A DNA stretch of 49,692 nt from assembly GCA_013138965.1 (NCBI GenBank), contig WTBT01000032.1:1-49692 (forward strand), in the 5' to 3' direction. Origin of the DNA: Candidatus Aegiribacteria sp. GTDB taxonomy: Bacteria > Fermentibacterota > Fermentibacteria > Fermentibacterales > JCC-6. A program made the position numbers and the translations under genes. Below the pieces are notes generated by a model, which was given only the letters and a program-made list of their open reading frames with translations, was not told where the DNA came from and ran no database searches. Below, piece after piece: positions 15,805 to 25,846 of this stretch. Position 1 is the first letter of the stretch; each line of letters begins with the position of its first letter.

Positions 15805-15836
15805 AACAAGCCTTGGAGACTTGTTCTAATTCAGTA

Positions 15837-15866
15837 TTGACATGGATATCTGACCGCTTGTAGATT
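15837..15866 (+). promoter_or_regulatory. promoter of the secreted protein at 15931
   Basis: TTGACA (15837-15842) and TAGATT (15861-15866) are 18 bp apart. A strong AAGGAG site lies 7 nt before the GTG start at 15931. Confidence 0.55.
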
Positions 15867-15930
15867 ACTTTAAGGATAGGTATATGGAAACTGTAATCAA
15901 TCAACAAAGAATTAAGGAAGGAGATATACT

Positions 15931-16632
15931 GTGAAACTTGTACTTTGTGTGCTTATACTTGCCGTATCGCTCAGTATGGCCGGGCACCCTGTAGCGACAG
16001 GCAATTATGGCGGTACATCAAACTGGCAGGGTACCGATGATATTGTAGTCTGGTCTCAGCTACCATCTACAGGACTAATGGCATCCCAGAAATTCACCGA
16101 TTACGACTCAACAGCTGTTGACTGTGGTGTCGCTGATGACTTTGAATTCACCACAGAAACCACCATCAACAAGATCCGCTGGTGGGGAGGGTATTGGAAC
16201 GGTGCGGGGCCCTTTCCTGTCGTGTGTTACTCTCAGATCTACCTGTACAATGATGATGGAACCGGTAATGCTCCAACCCTTCCGGAACATTCATCTGCAA
16301 TCAATTACTGGGCAATAGCACCAGCTGACTACACTGAAACAGTTGACGGGGACTACTTTGTATACGAATACATATTCCCCGCTGACGTAGTATTCGATGC
16401 CAATACTAAATACTGGATTGAGATCCGCAAGGCATTCGACTTCGCTGGAATTGGACAGTGGGGCAGGGTTCAATCAACGCCTATTTTCCTATCAGCCTGC
16501 GTTCAGGGAACAATTGGATTTTCAGGAGGTCCAGTATATTGGACAGCTCTGGCTAACGACGCGGCATTCGAGCTTATCTCTGAAGCCGCGCTGGAAGCCT
16601 CAACCTGGGCTGAAATCAAAACAATCTTCTAA
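15931..16632 (+). CDS. secreted protein of unknown function with ALExxTWxxIK tail
   Basis: The 233-residue protein starts at GTG behind AAGGAG and has a signal peptide (MKLVLCVLILAVSLSMA). The mature part has an all-beta pattern with VADDFEFTTETTINKIRWWG, a motif seen in small secreted proteins of this kind of bacterium, and no recognised catalytic residues. The C-terminus ALEASTWAEIKTIF closely matches that of the secreted protein at 11623-12318, although the two do not align elsewhere. It has its own promoter and terminator, so it is a single-gene unit. Confidence 0.7.
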   Translation: MKLVLCVLILAVSLSMAGHPVATGNYGGTSNWQGTDDIVVWSQLPSTGLMASQKFTDYDSTAVDCGVADDFEFTTETTINKIRWWGGYWNGAGPFPVVCYSQIYLYNDDGTGNAPTLPEHSSAINYWAIAPADYTETVDGDYFVYEYIFPADVVFDANTKYWIEIRKAFDFAGIGQWGRVQSTPIFLSACVQGTIGFSGGPVYWTALANDAAFELISEAALEASTWAEIKTIF

Positions 16633-16653
16633 ACAACCATAGATATGACAGAT

Positions 16654-16683
16654 AACCGGGAAAAGTATCTGCTTTTCCCGGTT
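16654..16683 (+). terminator. rho-independent terminator
   Basis: A 12-bp perfect stem AACCGGGAAAAG / CTTTTCCCGGTT (16654-16665, 16672-16683) with a 6-nt loop is followed by TCTCATT. Confidence 0.8.
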
Positions 16684-16803
16684 TCTCATTAGCTGGCAAA
16701 TTGGATAATCTCCAGAGTTTTCGTATTTACCTCGCGTTCACAAATGGTGATCAGCTGACGTACTGGCTACAATTCATAGAAGCTGACAGTTCATTCTACG
16801 ATC

Positions 16804-17233
16804 ATGCGCGCGGAAGTTCCTTCCTTCCTGATTGTTTCAGGCGCATGGTGCATCTTCGACGGTCAGGAGAATGATAAATACATAACACCCGAAGAATACT
16901 GGAGAACCTCAACCGGCATGAACCTCACCAGAGATGCATTGAACAATAACTCGACAATAAAAACTTCCATGTTTTGCTTTTGCTGCCAGATGAATTCTTA
17001 CAGCGAGTCCGATATACAGGCTTACCTCGATTCGATGTCTGTTCTTGAAGCTGAATATCCCGCTGTTACATTTATCTTGTGATGGAAGGCTGGTAAGTGT
17101 CCCGATCTATACCCAGGTTACCTCTGGAGACCATGAGGTTATTCTGGAAAGCCTGTGCACTGGAATTTATCACTGCGTGATTGTCGCTGGAGAATTCTTC
17201 AGGGATATGGTCAGTGTAGTGCTGTTGAATTAA
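16804..17233 (+). pseudogene. decayed secreted-protein gene (internal piece plus C-terminal sorting-domain piece)
   Basis: The first frame (16804-17082) contains MFCFCCQMNSYSESDIQAYL then DSMSVLEAEYPAVTFIL. I recognise this as similar to a bacterial secreted family with an SMWxWCxQ...YLxxMxxLExxYPxVTFVYMTGH segment; it stops just where MTGH would follow. The second frame (17045-17233) ends DHEVILESLCTGIYHCVIVA then GEFFRDMVSVVLLN, the end of a FlgD-like/T9SS-type sorting domain. The enzyme part between is missing. No ribosome-binding site or signal peptide is visible. This looks like one gene reduced by deletion and frameshift. Confidence 0.55.
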
Positions 17234-17297
17234 AGGCTTGCTTGAATATAGTATTAATAAATAATATGATAATAATGCTTAAATGCAAGACCTGACC

Positions 17298-18839
17298 CTA
17301 TTCCCACTCGATCGTACCGGGTGGTTTTGTCGAGATATCGTACACCACCCTGCTGATACCTTTTACCCTGTTGACGATTGAGGATGATATCCTGGCCAGG
17401 TGTGCAGGAGGCATTCTGTACCAGTCAGCGGTCATCCCGTCTGTGGAAGTTACAGCACGGAGGGCGATGACTCTGTCATAGGTTCTTTCATCGCCCATGA
17501 CTCCAACGGTTCTTACCGGAAGAAGCACGGCAAAAGCCTGCCAGATCTCATCGTAGAGATCGTTCTCCAGAAGATAATCTATGAAAATCCTGTCAGCTTT
17601 TCTAAGAATGTTCAGGTCTCCATGGTTGACATCACCAAGAATCCTGACCGCCAGTCCCGGACCGGGAAAAGGATGCCTTGATACCATACGATCAGGCAGA
17701 CCCAGCTCACGTCCAAGCTCCCTCACTTCGTCCTTGAACAGCTCCCGAAGCGGTTCCAGCAACTTGAGGTTCATCTTCTCAGGCAGACCGCCTACATTGT
17801 GATGGCTTTTAATGGTCGCGGAAGGTCCGCGGACGGAAACGCTCTCAATAACATCCGGGTACAGTGTTCCCTGGGCCAGATGGGTCACATTATCAATTTC
17901 AGAAGCGGCTTTCTCGAAAAGCTCGATGAAGACTCTTCCGATGATCTTCCTTTTCTTCTCCGGATCTGTCACTCCGCTTAAAGAAGAAAGGAACTCATCG
18001 GAACCGTCAATAACCTTAAGCGGCATTCCGAAATGACCGCGGAAAGTCTCCACTACCTCTTTCTTCTCACCCATTCTCAACAGACCGTTATCCACGAAAA
18101 TTGGAGTGAACCTCTCAGGAACCGCTTCATGAAGAAGTGCGGCCACAACGGAGGAATCCACACCACCCGAAAGTCCGAGAATAACATTGCCACCGCCGGC
18201 AAGTTCCTTTCGTACAGTTTCGATTGATTTTATTCGGAATGTTTTCATGCTCCAGTTGGGGGAAATACCGGATATTCCGAAAACAAAATTCCTCAGCAAT
18301 CTCTCTCCGAATTCCGTATGATTCACCTCCGGGTGAAACTGCACTCCATACCTTCTCCTTGTAACATCAGCCATGGCTGCAATCGGAAGTGACTCGGTAT
18401 ATGCTATCGCGCTGTACCCCATGGGAACCTCGACAACTCTGTCTCCATGGCTCATCCAGGCCTGCAGGCCGGATTCAATATCATTGAAAATATCAACGTC
18501 TTTTTCAAAGCACAGCTTCGCAGGGCCATATTCCCTCTCATACCCGCCTTCTACCTTTCCATTCTCATGAAGGGCCAGCAGTTGCATTCCGTAACAGATA
18601 CCAAGCATCGGCAGTTCGATCTGAAATATCACCGGGTCAGGATGGGGAGAGTCTTTATCGTACACGCTTGAAGGACCTCCCGAGAGGATTATTGCAGCAG
18701 GCTCAATTCTCAATATCTCGGGTAGCGGCGCATTCCCGGGAATAAGCTCGCAGTAAACACCCATTTCCCTGATTCTTCTGGCGATCAGCTGATTGTACTG
18801 GGAACCAAAATCAAGAATCGCTACTCCACCGTGAACCAT
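17298..18839 (-). CDS. guaA: GMP synthase (glutamine-hydrolysing)
   Basis: The 513-residue enzyme converts XMP to GMP with ATP and glutamine. The N-terminal class I glutamine amidotransferase has the nucleophile loop LGICYGMQLLA and the His/Glu pair in VQFHPEVNHTE. The ATP-pyrophosphatase domain has the P-loop LGLSGGVDSSVVAALL. The C-terminal dimerisation domain ends DISTKPPGTIEWE, the usual end. Length is normal and AAGGAG precedes the ATG. It is the last gene of a pyrG-purF-guaA operon, 9 bp after purF. Confidence 0.97.
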   Translation of the reverse strand: MVHGGVAILDFGSQYNQLIARRIREMGVYCELIPGNAPLPEILRIEPAAIILSGGPSSVYDKDSPHPDPVIFQIELPMLGICYGMQLLALHENGKVEGGYEREYGPAKLCFEKDVDIFNDIESGLQAWMSHGDRVVEVPMGYSAIAYTESLPIAAMADVTRRRYGVQFHPEVNHTEFGERLLRNFVFGISGISPNWSMKTFRIKSIETVRKELAGGGNVILGLSGGVDSSVVAALLHEAVPERFTPIFVDNGLLRMGEKKEVVETFRGHFGMPLKVIDGSDEFLSSLSGVTDPEKKRKIIGRVFIELFEKAASEIDNVTHLAQGTLYPDVIESVSVRGPSATIKSHHNVGGLPEKMNLKLLEPLRELFKDEVRELGRELGLPDRMVSRHPFPGPGLAVRILGDVNHGDLNILRKADRIFIDYLLENDLYDEIWQAFAVLLPVRTVGVMGDERTYDRVIALRAVTSTDGMTADWYRMPPAHLARISSSIVNRVKGISRVVYDISTKPPGTIEWE

Positions 18840-18848
18840 ATTATCTCC

Positions 18849-20303
18849 TTAACTATGGCTTTTGTAACCATCATATTCCGCGTAAAGTTCAGGTGGTCTT
18901 ACAGGATATTCACCATCAAAACAGGCTGTGCAGTAATCACATGGGTTGTGTGCCCTGACGCAGCTGAGCATTCCATCCTTCGACAGGTATCCCAGGCTGT
19001 CAAGTTCGAGCTGTTCAGCTATTTCTTCCACTGAGAAATTTCTTGCGATCAGCTTCGATGGTTCAGGAAAATCTATTCCGAAGTAACAACCGTATTTATG
19101 TGGAGGGCAGCTCACCCTCATGTGGACCTCAGAAGCTCCGGCTTCCCGGAGAGCCCTTATTCTGGCTCGACTTGTGGTGCCCCTGACAATACTGTCCTCA
19201 ACGACACACAGTCTTTTACCTTTCACAGCTTCCGGAATGGGCTGAAGCTTTCTCATGACCATTGTCGCACGCCGTGCTGAAGTCGGGTCGATAAATGTCC
19301 TGCCAACGTAATGATTACGGGTAAAGCACATATCGAAGGGCAGCCCCAGCTCCCTTGCAAAACCCATTGCGGCGAACATTCCGCTGTCTGGAACCGGAGC
19401 GACTATGTCACATTCCACGGGATATTCCTTTGCCAGCCTACGTCCCATAGCCAACCTTGTTGTGTAGACGCTGTCTCCGAATATCCTGCTTCCAGGCCTC
19501 GCGAAATAAACATGCTCAAAAATGCACTGCGCAAGCCCCGGCCTGTTCCTGAAAAGGTTAGCTCCGTTACTGAACCGCTCCGACTCAGGAATGAATGTGT
19601 CATGCGGAATGTAGAGGATCTCACCGGCTTTTATTTCCCGCAGGTACTCAGCTCCGCATACATCAAAAGCCAGGGTTTCGCTCGCGACGATCCATCCCCC
19701 CTCCTCGAACCTGCCAAGGTTCAGGGGTCTGAATCCCAGAGGGTCTCTCACCGCATAAAAACCATCAGGAGTCATTAACAGAAAACAGTACGCTCCCTGG
19801 AGCTTGTTGAGAGCTATCTCCAGAGCTTCCCGGATATTGAAACCGGTCTGTTCGAGATGACGGGACATCAGGTGCAGAACAACCTCGGTATCGGTATTCG
19901 TCATGAAGATCGCTCCCTGACGCTGCAGTTCGTCCCTCAGAAATCCGGCGTTCGAAAGGGTTCCGTTATGGGCGATTCCTATCTGAAAGCCGGCCATGCT
20001 CACCATCAGCGGCTGAGCGTTCTCGACCCCGACACCCCCATAGGTTCCATACCTTACATGCCCCATTGCCGCTTCGATTCTGCCGGTGAAAAAATCAGAC
20101 GGAATATCGGACATAGCCTCGGATACGGTACCTTTTCTCTTGTGCAGCTTCATCTTGCTATCGGAATAAATAAGCACTCCGGCGGCCTCCTGGCCTCTGT
20201 GCTGAAGGGCGAGTAATCCCTCAGCCACGAGAGCGACAGAATCCCCGCTGAATCCGCTTATTCCGCAGAGTCCGCAATATTCACCTGCTTTATTCGGATG
20301 CAT
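18849..20303 (-). CDS. purF: amidophosphoribosyltransferase
   Basis: The 484-residue enzyme catalyses the first committed purine step, PRPP plus glutamine to phosphoribosylamine. It is a class II (Ntn) amidotransferase; the probable N-terminal nucleophile after propeptide removal is Cys10 in [11 protein letters not shown]. The PRPP-binding motif is [17 protein letters not shown]. Cysteines in [22 protein letters not shown] and NPCDYCTAC match the [4Fe-4S]-bearing Bacillus-type enzyme. It overlaps pyrG by 14 nt, so translation is probably coupled. Confidence 0.96.
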   Translation of the reverse strand: MHPNKAGEYCGLCGISGFSGDSVALVAEGLLALQHRGQEAAGVLIYSDSKMKLHKRKGTVSEAMSDIPSDFFTGRIEAAMGHVRYGTYGGVGVENAQPLMVSMAGFQIGIAHNGTLSNAGFLRDELQRQGAIFMTNTDTEVVLHLMSRHLEQTGFNIREALEIALNKLQGAYCFLLMTPDGFYAVRDPLGFRPLNLGRFEEGGWIVASETLAFDVCGAEYLREIKAGEILYIPHDTFIPESERFSNGANLFRNRPGLAQCIFEHVYFARPGSRIFGDSVYTTRLAMGRRLAKEYPVECDIVAPVPDSGMFAAMGFARELGLPFDMCFTRNHYVGRTFIDPTSARRATMVMRKLQPIPEAVKGKRLCVVEDSIVRGTTSRARIRALREAGASEVHMRVSCPPHKYGCYFGIDFPEPSKLIARNFSVEEIAEQLELDSLGYLSKDGMLSCVRAHNPCDYCTACFDGEYPVRPPELYAEYDGYKSHS

Positions 20304-21906
20304 GTTTCCTGGCAGCTCCTATGAAGGCTGTGAACAATGGATTGGGCTTAAGCGGGGTTGAAGTGAATTCCGGATGGAACTGGCATGCGACAAACCATTT
20401 GTGATCCGGCCTTTCAACTATCTCAACCAGATCTCCGTTCGGAGACAGGCCGGAACAGACGAGTCCTGCTTCTTCAAGCCTTTCCCTGTATTCATTGTTG
20501 AACTCGTATCTGTGCCTGTGACGCTCTGAAATTCTATCGATACCGTAGGCTGATTGCGCCACCGAGCCATCCTGCAGAACGCATGGGTAAAGACCCAGGC
20601 GCATTGTCCCTCCCTTCTGGGTAACTCCCTTCTGTTCCTCCATAATATGGATTACCGGATGGGAACACCCGGGGGCGAATTCGGAACTGTTTGCATCGGA
20701 AAGTTCCGCAACGTGCCTTGCCGTTTCAATAACCGCGCACTGCAACCCCAGACATATGCCCAGAAATGGAATGTTTCTCTCCCTTGCGAACTGAACAGCT
20801 CCCAGTTTTCCCTCGATTCCCCGGTATCCGAATCCTCCGGGGACCAGTATTCCATTCAAACCTTCAAGGACTCCCTCAATACCACTTTCGAGATCCTCCG
20901 ATTCGATACCCTTTATTTCCAGCGCGACATCATTGGCGATACCCCCGTGAGAAAGAGCTTCAAAAATGCTCTTGTAAGCATCGCGCATCCCCATGTACTT
21001 GCCTACAACACCAATCCTGAGCGAAGGGCCGGATGGGTTCACTGCCCTGCTGATCATGGCTTTCCAGTCATCAAGATCCAGATGATTAAGAGGAAGCTTC
21101 AGCCTTTTCAGAATGAGTTCATCAAGCTTCTGATCCGCAAGCTCAACGGGTACTTCGTATATGGAATTTTCTACATCCTTCTCTTCGATAACAGCATCAG
21201 TCGGGACGTTGCAGAACATGGAGAGCTTTCTGAAATGCTCTTCCTGAAGGGATCTTTCTGTCCTGCAAATAAGAATGTCCGGAATGATTCCAATATTGCG
21301 CAGAATGCTTGCTGACTGCTGTGAAGGCTTTGTTTTCAGTTCCCTTGATGCGGACAGCCAGGGAATAAGCGTTAAATGAATGTACAGCACATTCTCCCTG
21401 CCCAGATCCTGACCGAGTTCCCTCAGGGCTTCAAGAAAAGGCAGACCCTCTATATCACCTGCCGTCCCTCCCACCTCCGTTATCGCGATATCGATACTTT
21501 CATCCGCCTGGGACAGGACAGCTTTCTTTATTTCATCGGTAATGTGTGGTATCACCTGAACGGTTTTGCCCAGATATCCACCTTCACGCTCCCTCGCCAG
21601 AACGGCTGAATAGATCTTACCTGCCGTGTAGTTGCTGTTGCGATTGCATGATACTCCCGCAAAACGCTCGTAATGTCCGAGATCCAGATCGGCCTCCGTG
21701 CCGTCATCCGTTACGTATACCTCTCCGTGCTGGTATGGAGACATGGTTCCCGGATCAATATTCAGGTAAGGGTCAAGTTTCTGTAATGTTACGCTGTAAC
21801 CCCTCTGCCGAAGCAGGAGAGCGATGGAAGCAGCAGTTATTCCTTTTCCCAGGGAGGATACTACTCCACCAGTGACGAAAATGAATTTGCATCTGTCATG
21901 CGGCAT
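20290..21906 (-). CDS. pyrG: CTP synthase
   Basis: The enzyme aminates UTP to CTP using glutamine and ATP. The N-terminal synthase domain has [20 protein letters not shown] and [19 protein letters not shown]; the C-terminal class I amidotransferase has [10 protein letters not shown], the nucleophile loop [12 protein letters not shown] and [11 protein letters not shown] placed the start at ATG 21906 (MPHDRCKF), because the frame's further 11 codons up to GTG 21939 are not family-like. It is the first gene of the pyrG-purF-guaA operon. Confidence 0.96.
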   Translation of the reverse strand: MPHDRCKFIFVTGGVVSSLGKGITAASIALLLRQRGYSVTLQKLDPYLNIDPGTMSPYQHGEVYVTDDGTEADLDLGHYERFAGVSCNRNSNYTAGKIYSAVLAREREGGYLGKTVQVIPHITDEIKKAVLSQADESIDIAITEVGGTAGDIEGLPFLEALRELGQDLGRENVLYIHLTLIPWLSASRELKTKPSQQSASILRNIGIIPDILICRTERSLQEEHFRKLSMFCNVPTDAVIEEKDVENSIYEVPVELADQKLDELILKRLKLPLNHLDLDDWKAMISRAVNPSGPSLRIGVVGKYMGMRDAYKSIFEALSHGGIANDVALEIKGIESEDLESGIEGVLEGLNGILVPGGFGYRGIEGKLGAVQFARERNIPFLGICLGLQCAVIETARHVAELSDANSSEFAPGCSHPVIHIMEEQKGVTQKGGTMRLGLYPCVLQDGSVAQSAYGIDRISERHRHRYEFNNEYRERLEEAGLVCSGLSPNGDLVEIVERPDHKWFVACQFHPEFTSTPLKPNPLFTAFIGAARKHASE

Positions 21907-22209
21907 GGAAAAAACAACCTTTCGGAATAAGAAAAACACTTCCCAGTATAGTTGAATATGCTTTCATCCCGCAAGTTTTTCAAGCCTGCATGGTTACCCT
22001 GAAACAGTATGCCGATCTTCCGCCCTTCAGCATCCAATACCTGATACTGATTGATGGTAATTTTTCTACACTTCCGGTTTAGTGTCCTTAATCCATTCAA
22101 CAGCAGTAATTTATACAAACAGCAGATACATAGGCAGGCTATTGCGAATACTGTTCATTTATAGCATACTGGCGTGGTCTATAATACTCATTTCCGGAAG
22201 GTTGCTCGC

Positions 22210-22335
22210 ATGATAAGATCTATGCTGGTTATGCTGTTTCTCGCAGTCACGATATTCGCGGTATTTGCTATGGAACCTGATATCACGGAGCCTTCATCCA
22301 TAGATTTAGAAGGTCTTGAAATATATGCAGTCTGA
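22210..22335 (+). CDS. 41-codon signal-peptide-like ORF before the M16 peptidase
   Basis: The frame encodes MIRSMLVMLFLAVTIFAVFA followed by MEPDITEPSSIDLEGLEIYA and V, a textbook signal peptide plus a short acidic stretch, and stops 11 nt after the ATG of the M16 gene at 22325. The M16 frame is offset by +1 and lacks any signal peptide. Either this is the real N-terminus of a secreted M16 peptidase separated by a frameshift, or it is a leader ORF coupled to it. The peptide is too typical of secretion to be chance in my view. Confidence 0.5.
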   Translation: MIRSMLVMLFLAVTIFAVFAMEPDITEPSSIDLEGLEIYAV

Positions 22336-24955
22336 AATTGAGATACCTGACAACGTCAGGATAGAGAAGCTGGAAAACGGCCTTACGGTCATCCTTCAGG
22401 AACTCAGATACTCCCCGGTGGCTGCTGTGTGCCTGGTGTACAGAGCCGGCTCATTGTGGGAGACCCCTGAGACACGAGGTCTCAGTCATTTCTGCGAGCA
22501 TATGATGTTCAAGGGGTCTCAAAAGTTCGGCCCCGGAATATACTGGAAGATGATACAGCGCAACGGTGGGCTGGCAAACGCTTACACATCAAGAGACATA
22601 ACCGTCTATTACTCAGCAGTGCCAAAGGCAGGCCTTAACGATATTCTTGAACTTGAAGCCGACAGGATGCAGAACTGCAGCATGACTGCAGATGATGTCA
22701 CTTCCGAGACAGCGGTCATACTGGAGGAAGAACTTCTTACAAACAGGGATGATCCGGCAGGCTCACTTGATTCACTTCTGTACAGCAGAGCTTTCGGCAG
22801 CCATCCTTACGGCAGACCAATCACGGGTTCACCGAACGATATCCGATCATTCTCTCAGGGGAAGCTGCGGAAATACTACAGGAATTTCTACAATCCGGCG
22901 AACGCGGTGATCTCCGTAGTGGGAGATATCGATTCTGAAGCCGTGTTCGCAAGAATTGTGAAACTCTTCAGGGCGAATGCGGGACATTCAACTGAAAGAC
23001 CCAGTGTTACCACTGCACCTCCCTGTACAGATCAGTTAAGAACAGATATTGAACATCCTTCACACCTTCCAAGAGTATCCATTGGATTCAGAGTACCGGA
23101 ATGTGATCATGTGGATTCAGCACCTCTCTCACTCATTTCAGCTTACCTCGCATCCGGCAGATCCAGCAGGTTTGAAGAGCTTCTGGTGAAACCGTCTCTT
23201 GCTCTTGATATCTCTGTATCAACTAATACTCTTATCATGCCGGGGCTTTACGTGGTACGTGCTGTGCTGCCGAGCGGCGGCTCCACGGAAAAGGTTGAAA
23301 ACATCATCTTCAGAGAACTTAAAAGAATCGGGCAGGAGGGAATTGACAGCGAAATATTGAAAACCCTCAAGAATCGCCGGGAAGCCTGGAGCATAATATC
23401 TGACGCGGACCCTCTGGGCAGAGCCAGGAGAGTTTCCACAGGATATGCGAAATTCAATGACCCTTACTATTATTGGAATTCAATAGAAGCGTGCAATACA
23501 GTTGATGATAATGATATCAGATCAGCTGCATCCAGGTATTTCAGAAAGGGTTTGTCCACTGTCTCGGTGCTGAAGCCTTCCGATACATATACAGCCAGGC
23601 CACCTGCAACGACAATGTCTTCTTCCGAAACCGACCTGGTTCCCCCCACTGGTCAGGAACCTTCTGAAATAGAGATCCCCGACAGGCTCCTGAAAACACC
23701 TGACATCTCCGTATCTGACAATATAAAAGATATCATGCTTGATAACGGAATAAGGGTTCTGTTGAAAAGGGATACTTCCTTTCCAATTGTCTCAATGGGT
23801 TTCTCCTGCTCTATGGGTTCAAACAGGGAACCTGCGAGTCTGACGGGTCTATCGGAAATCACCGCGGAGACCATGCTGTACGGAACACCCGATGAAGACA
23901 GTATAAAATTCAACGCACGACTGGAATACCTGGGCACAAGCGTGGATTTTTCATCGACCAGTGATTTTGCCGGCGGTATCATCACATCGCTCAGCAAGGA
24001 CGCGTCCGAGGTTCTATCCGTGATCTCCGATATGCTTATCCGCCCGGCCTTCCGTCAGACCGATATTGATGCTGTAAGAACTGATGCGGTCTCAAGCCTG
24101 GAGGAATGGGTTAAATCCCCTGTGGGAGCTGCCATGAATTCCTTCTCCAGGCAGTCAACATACCCCCCGGAGAGAGCAGCGGTACCCACAAGGGAATCAC
24201 TGGAAGCTGTATCGCGAAAGGATGTAATCGATTTCCATTCAAGGTGCTGCAGACCTTCCGGAACTGTTATCGTGGCAGTGGGCAGTTTTCAGGAAGACAG
24301 GTTACTCAAGGTGATCAAAAGGCGCTTCTCAAACTGGAAGGATCCCGAGTGCCCTCCATGCGGTATAGAAAAGGTCAGCAATCAGAATACTTCATCCGAA
24401 ACGCATTTAAACCTGGAGGGCAGGGAGCAGATAGCCGTCCTTATCGGATCACCGGCACCCCCAAGGCTTCACAGTGACTCCTATGCCATTTCAGTCCTCA
24501 ACGGAATACTTGGCGAGGGAATAGGATCGAGACTCGGAAGAAACATTCGCGAAACAGGTCTGTCATATCATGTAAGCAGCCTCTACATCCCGCTGACGGA
24601 CAGAGGCAGAATTCTCGCTCTCCTTCTAACGAGTCCTTCCGCTTTCCCTGTGGCCTTTCAGAAGCTGAAGCGGGAGCTTAAAGACCTTACGGAATGTACC
24701 GTGAGCAGGAATGAACTCAGGCTGGAAAAAGCCTCATACATAGGCCGCCAGGAACTTGGCATGATGAAGTACAGCAATATTACTCAGATACTGCTAACAT
24801 ACGCATCAATGAAGCTTCCACTGGACCACGACAGGCGCACCATGCAAAAGATCTCAGAACTGACAGAGGAAGATATCAGGCTGGCAGCGGAAAGGTGGCT
24901 TGGAAGCGGAATTACCTATATATCCATCGCAGGTGGTTTGAACACAATTCCTTAA
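22316..24955 (+). CDS. M16-family (pitrilysin-like) zinc metallopeptidase, two-domain
   Basis: The 879-residue protein has two M16 repeats. The first (about 12-440) is active-type: the inverted zinc motif HFCEH (residues 58-62) and a downstream glutamate in ETAVILEEEL (about 137-139). The second (about 470-879) starts IMLDNGIRVLLKRDTSFPIV and has LSEIT where HxxEH would be, so it is the inactive half that closes the chamber. Such enzymes degrade peptides. Starts at TTG 22316 and ATG 22325 are both inside the small signal-peptide ORF. It is divergent from pyrG. Confidence 0.88.
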   Translation: MKYMQSEIEIPDNVRIEKLENGLTVILQELRYSPVAAVCLVYRAGSLWETPETRGLSHFCEHMMFKGSQKFGPGIYWKMIQRNGGLANAYTSRDITVYYSAVPKAGLNDILELEADRMQNCSMTADDVTSETAVILEEELLTNRDDPAGSLDSLLYSRAFGSHPYGRPITGSPNDIRSFSQGKLRKYYRNFYNPANAVISVVGDIDSEAVFARIVKLFRANAGHSTERPSVTTAPPCTDQLRTDIEHPSHLPRVSIGFRVPECDHVDSAPLSLISAYLASGRSSRFEELLVKPSLALDISVSTNTLIMPGLYVVRAVLPSGGSTEKVENIIFRELKRIGQEGIDSEILKTLKNRREAWSIISDADPLGRARRVSTGYAKFNDPYYYWNSIEACNTVDDNDIRSAASRYFRKGLSTVSVLKPSDTYTARPPATTMSSSETDLVPPTGQEPSEIEIPDRLLKTPDISVSDNIKDIMLDNGIRVLLKRDTSFPIVSMGFSCSMGSNREPASLTGLSEITAETMLYGTPDEDSIKFNARLEYLGTSVDFSSTSDFAGGIITSLSKDASEVLSVISDMLIRPAFRQTDIDAVRTDAVSSLEEWVKSPVGAAMNSFSRQSTYPPERAAVPTRESLEAVSRKDVIDFHSRCCRPSGTVIVAVGSFQEDRLLKVIKRRFSNWKDPECPPCGIEKVSNQNTSSETHLNLEGREQIAVLIGSPAPPRLHSDSYAISVLNGILGEGIGSRLGRNIRETGLSYHVSSLYIPLTDRGRILALLLTSPSAFPVAFQKLKRELKDLTECTVSRNELRLEKASYIGRQELGMMKYSNITQILLTYASMKLPLDHDRRTMQKISELTEEDIRLAAERWLGSGITYISIAGGLNTIP

Positions 24956-24997
24956 CTTTCGATCCTTGTTGAGGATACATGGTAGATACCCTACACC

Positions 24998-25162
24998 TCA
25001 GAGATACGGGACATAGCCCTGGAATGGTTTAAGATAGCTGAAGCTGATTTGGCATCTGCGACCTATTTACAGAATATATAGCCGGTTCCAGTAGAGATTA
25101 TCTGCTACCATTGTCGGGAATCAGCTGAGAAATATCTTTAAGGATATCTTGCTTTTCTGTGA
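24998..25162 (+). pseudogene. HEPN-domain protein remnant
   Basis: Reading one frame gives SEIRDIALEWFKIAEADLAS then ATYLQNI, a TAG stop, PVPVEIICYHCRESAEKYL, a TAA stop, and GYLAFL before TGA. The EWFKIAEADL start and the ICYHCxxSAEKYL helix are hallmarks of HEPN proteins, which usually pair with an MNT nucleotidyltransferase as a toxin-antitoxin or abortive-infection system. Three in-frame stops within about 55 codons show it is dead. No MNT gene is next to it. Confidence 0.65.
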
Positions 25163-25170
25163 GATACTAT

Positions 25171-25581
25171 TTATTCAGTGTGTTCTATGTAATCCTGGAT
25201 TGATACTGCTGTTTCCGGAAAACTGTGGAGTATTTTGCGATCCATTGTAACGAGGGGTACATTCAGGTCCTGTGCGAGATTGACGAATTCACAGTCGTAT
25301 GCGGAACAACCGCTGTTCCCGGACAGCTTCAGAACCTGGAGGGAGTTGATTTCATATTCGTTATGCTTCAGCAGGCTTTCTGCGGTCTCAAAGATATGAA
25401 TGGCAATCGGTAATGCAATGATATCTTTTCTGACATAGAGAGAGAGGATATTCCTGAATTCACTTCTCCAGAGTAGCGGGGCTGCCCAGGAAGATGTTTT
25501 CCGGAATAATTGATCCGCAAGATCAGAATATTCAGAAGAAAGATAGAAGTAGCTGATGACATTTGTGTCAACAACGATCAT
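25171..25581 (-). CDS. vapC: VapC-type PIN-domain toxin
   Basis: The 136-residue PIN protein opens MIVVDTNVISYF (Asp5), has Glu41 in LWRSEFRNIL, and later acidic residues in SAYDCEFVNLAQDLNVPLVT followed by MDRKIL, the expected set of metal-binding acids. VapC toxins are magnesium-dependent RNases, often cutting tRNA or rRNA. Its ATG overlaps the antitoxin stop by 4 nt, typical of vapBC operons. Confidence 0.88.
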   Translation of the reverse strand: MIVVDTNVISYFYLSSEYSDLADQLFRKTSSWAAPLLWRSEFRNILSLYVRKDIIALPIAIHIFETAESLLKHNEYEINSLQVLKLSGNSGCSAYDCEFVNLAQDLNVPLVTMDRKILHSFPETAVSIQDYIEHTE

Positions 25582-25820
25582 GGTCTTCCCTCATTTTTCA
25601 CCTTTGTGAGTTCCTTGTGGCTGATAATGTATTGTGCTGTTTTCTCGCGGAGTGTTCTTGCTGCCAGCAAATGTTCACCGGGGTCAACCGCTGTACAGGT
25701 GGTGGCCTGCCTGATAAGATAAATGATTTCGCTGTTGATACTGCGGTAGTGTTCTGCCGCCTGATGTTTAAGTGTTTCATACAAGGTGTCCGGGATATTC
25801 TTCACTGTAATGGTTGCCAT
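25578..25820 (-). CDS. vapB: VapB/FitA-like ribbon-helix-helix antitoxin
   Basis: I placed the start at ATG 25820, 6 nt after AAGGAGG; the frame is open further upstream without support. The 80-residue protein begins MATITVKNIPDTLYETLKHQ and AAEHYRSINSEII, the FitA-like ribbon-helix-helix motif that binds the operator. The C-terminal part (LLAARTLREKTAQYIISHKE) should bind VapC. Confidence 0.85.
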   Translation of the reverse strand: MATITVKNIPDTLYETLKHQAAEHYRSINSEIIYLIRQATTCTAVDPGEHLLAARTLREKTAQYIISHKELTKVKNEGRP

Positions 25821-25846
25821 GACAATCCTCCTTCCAGTATGGAACC

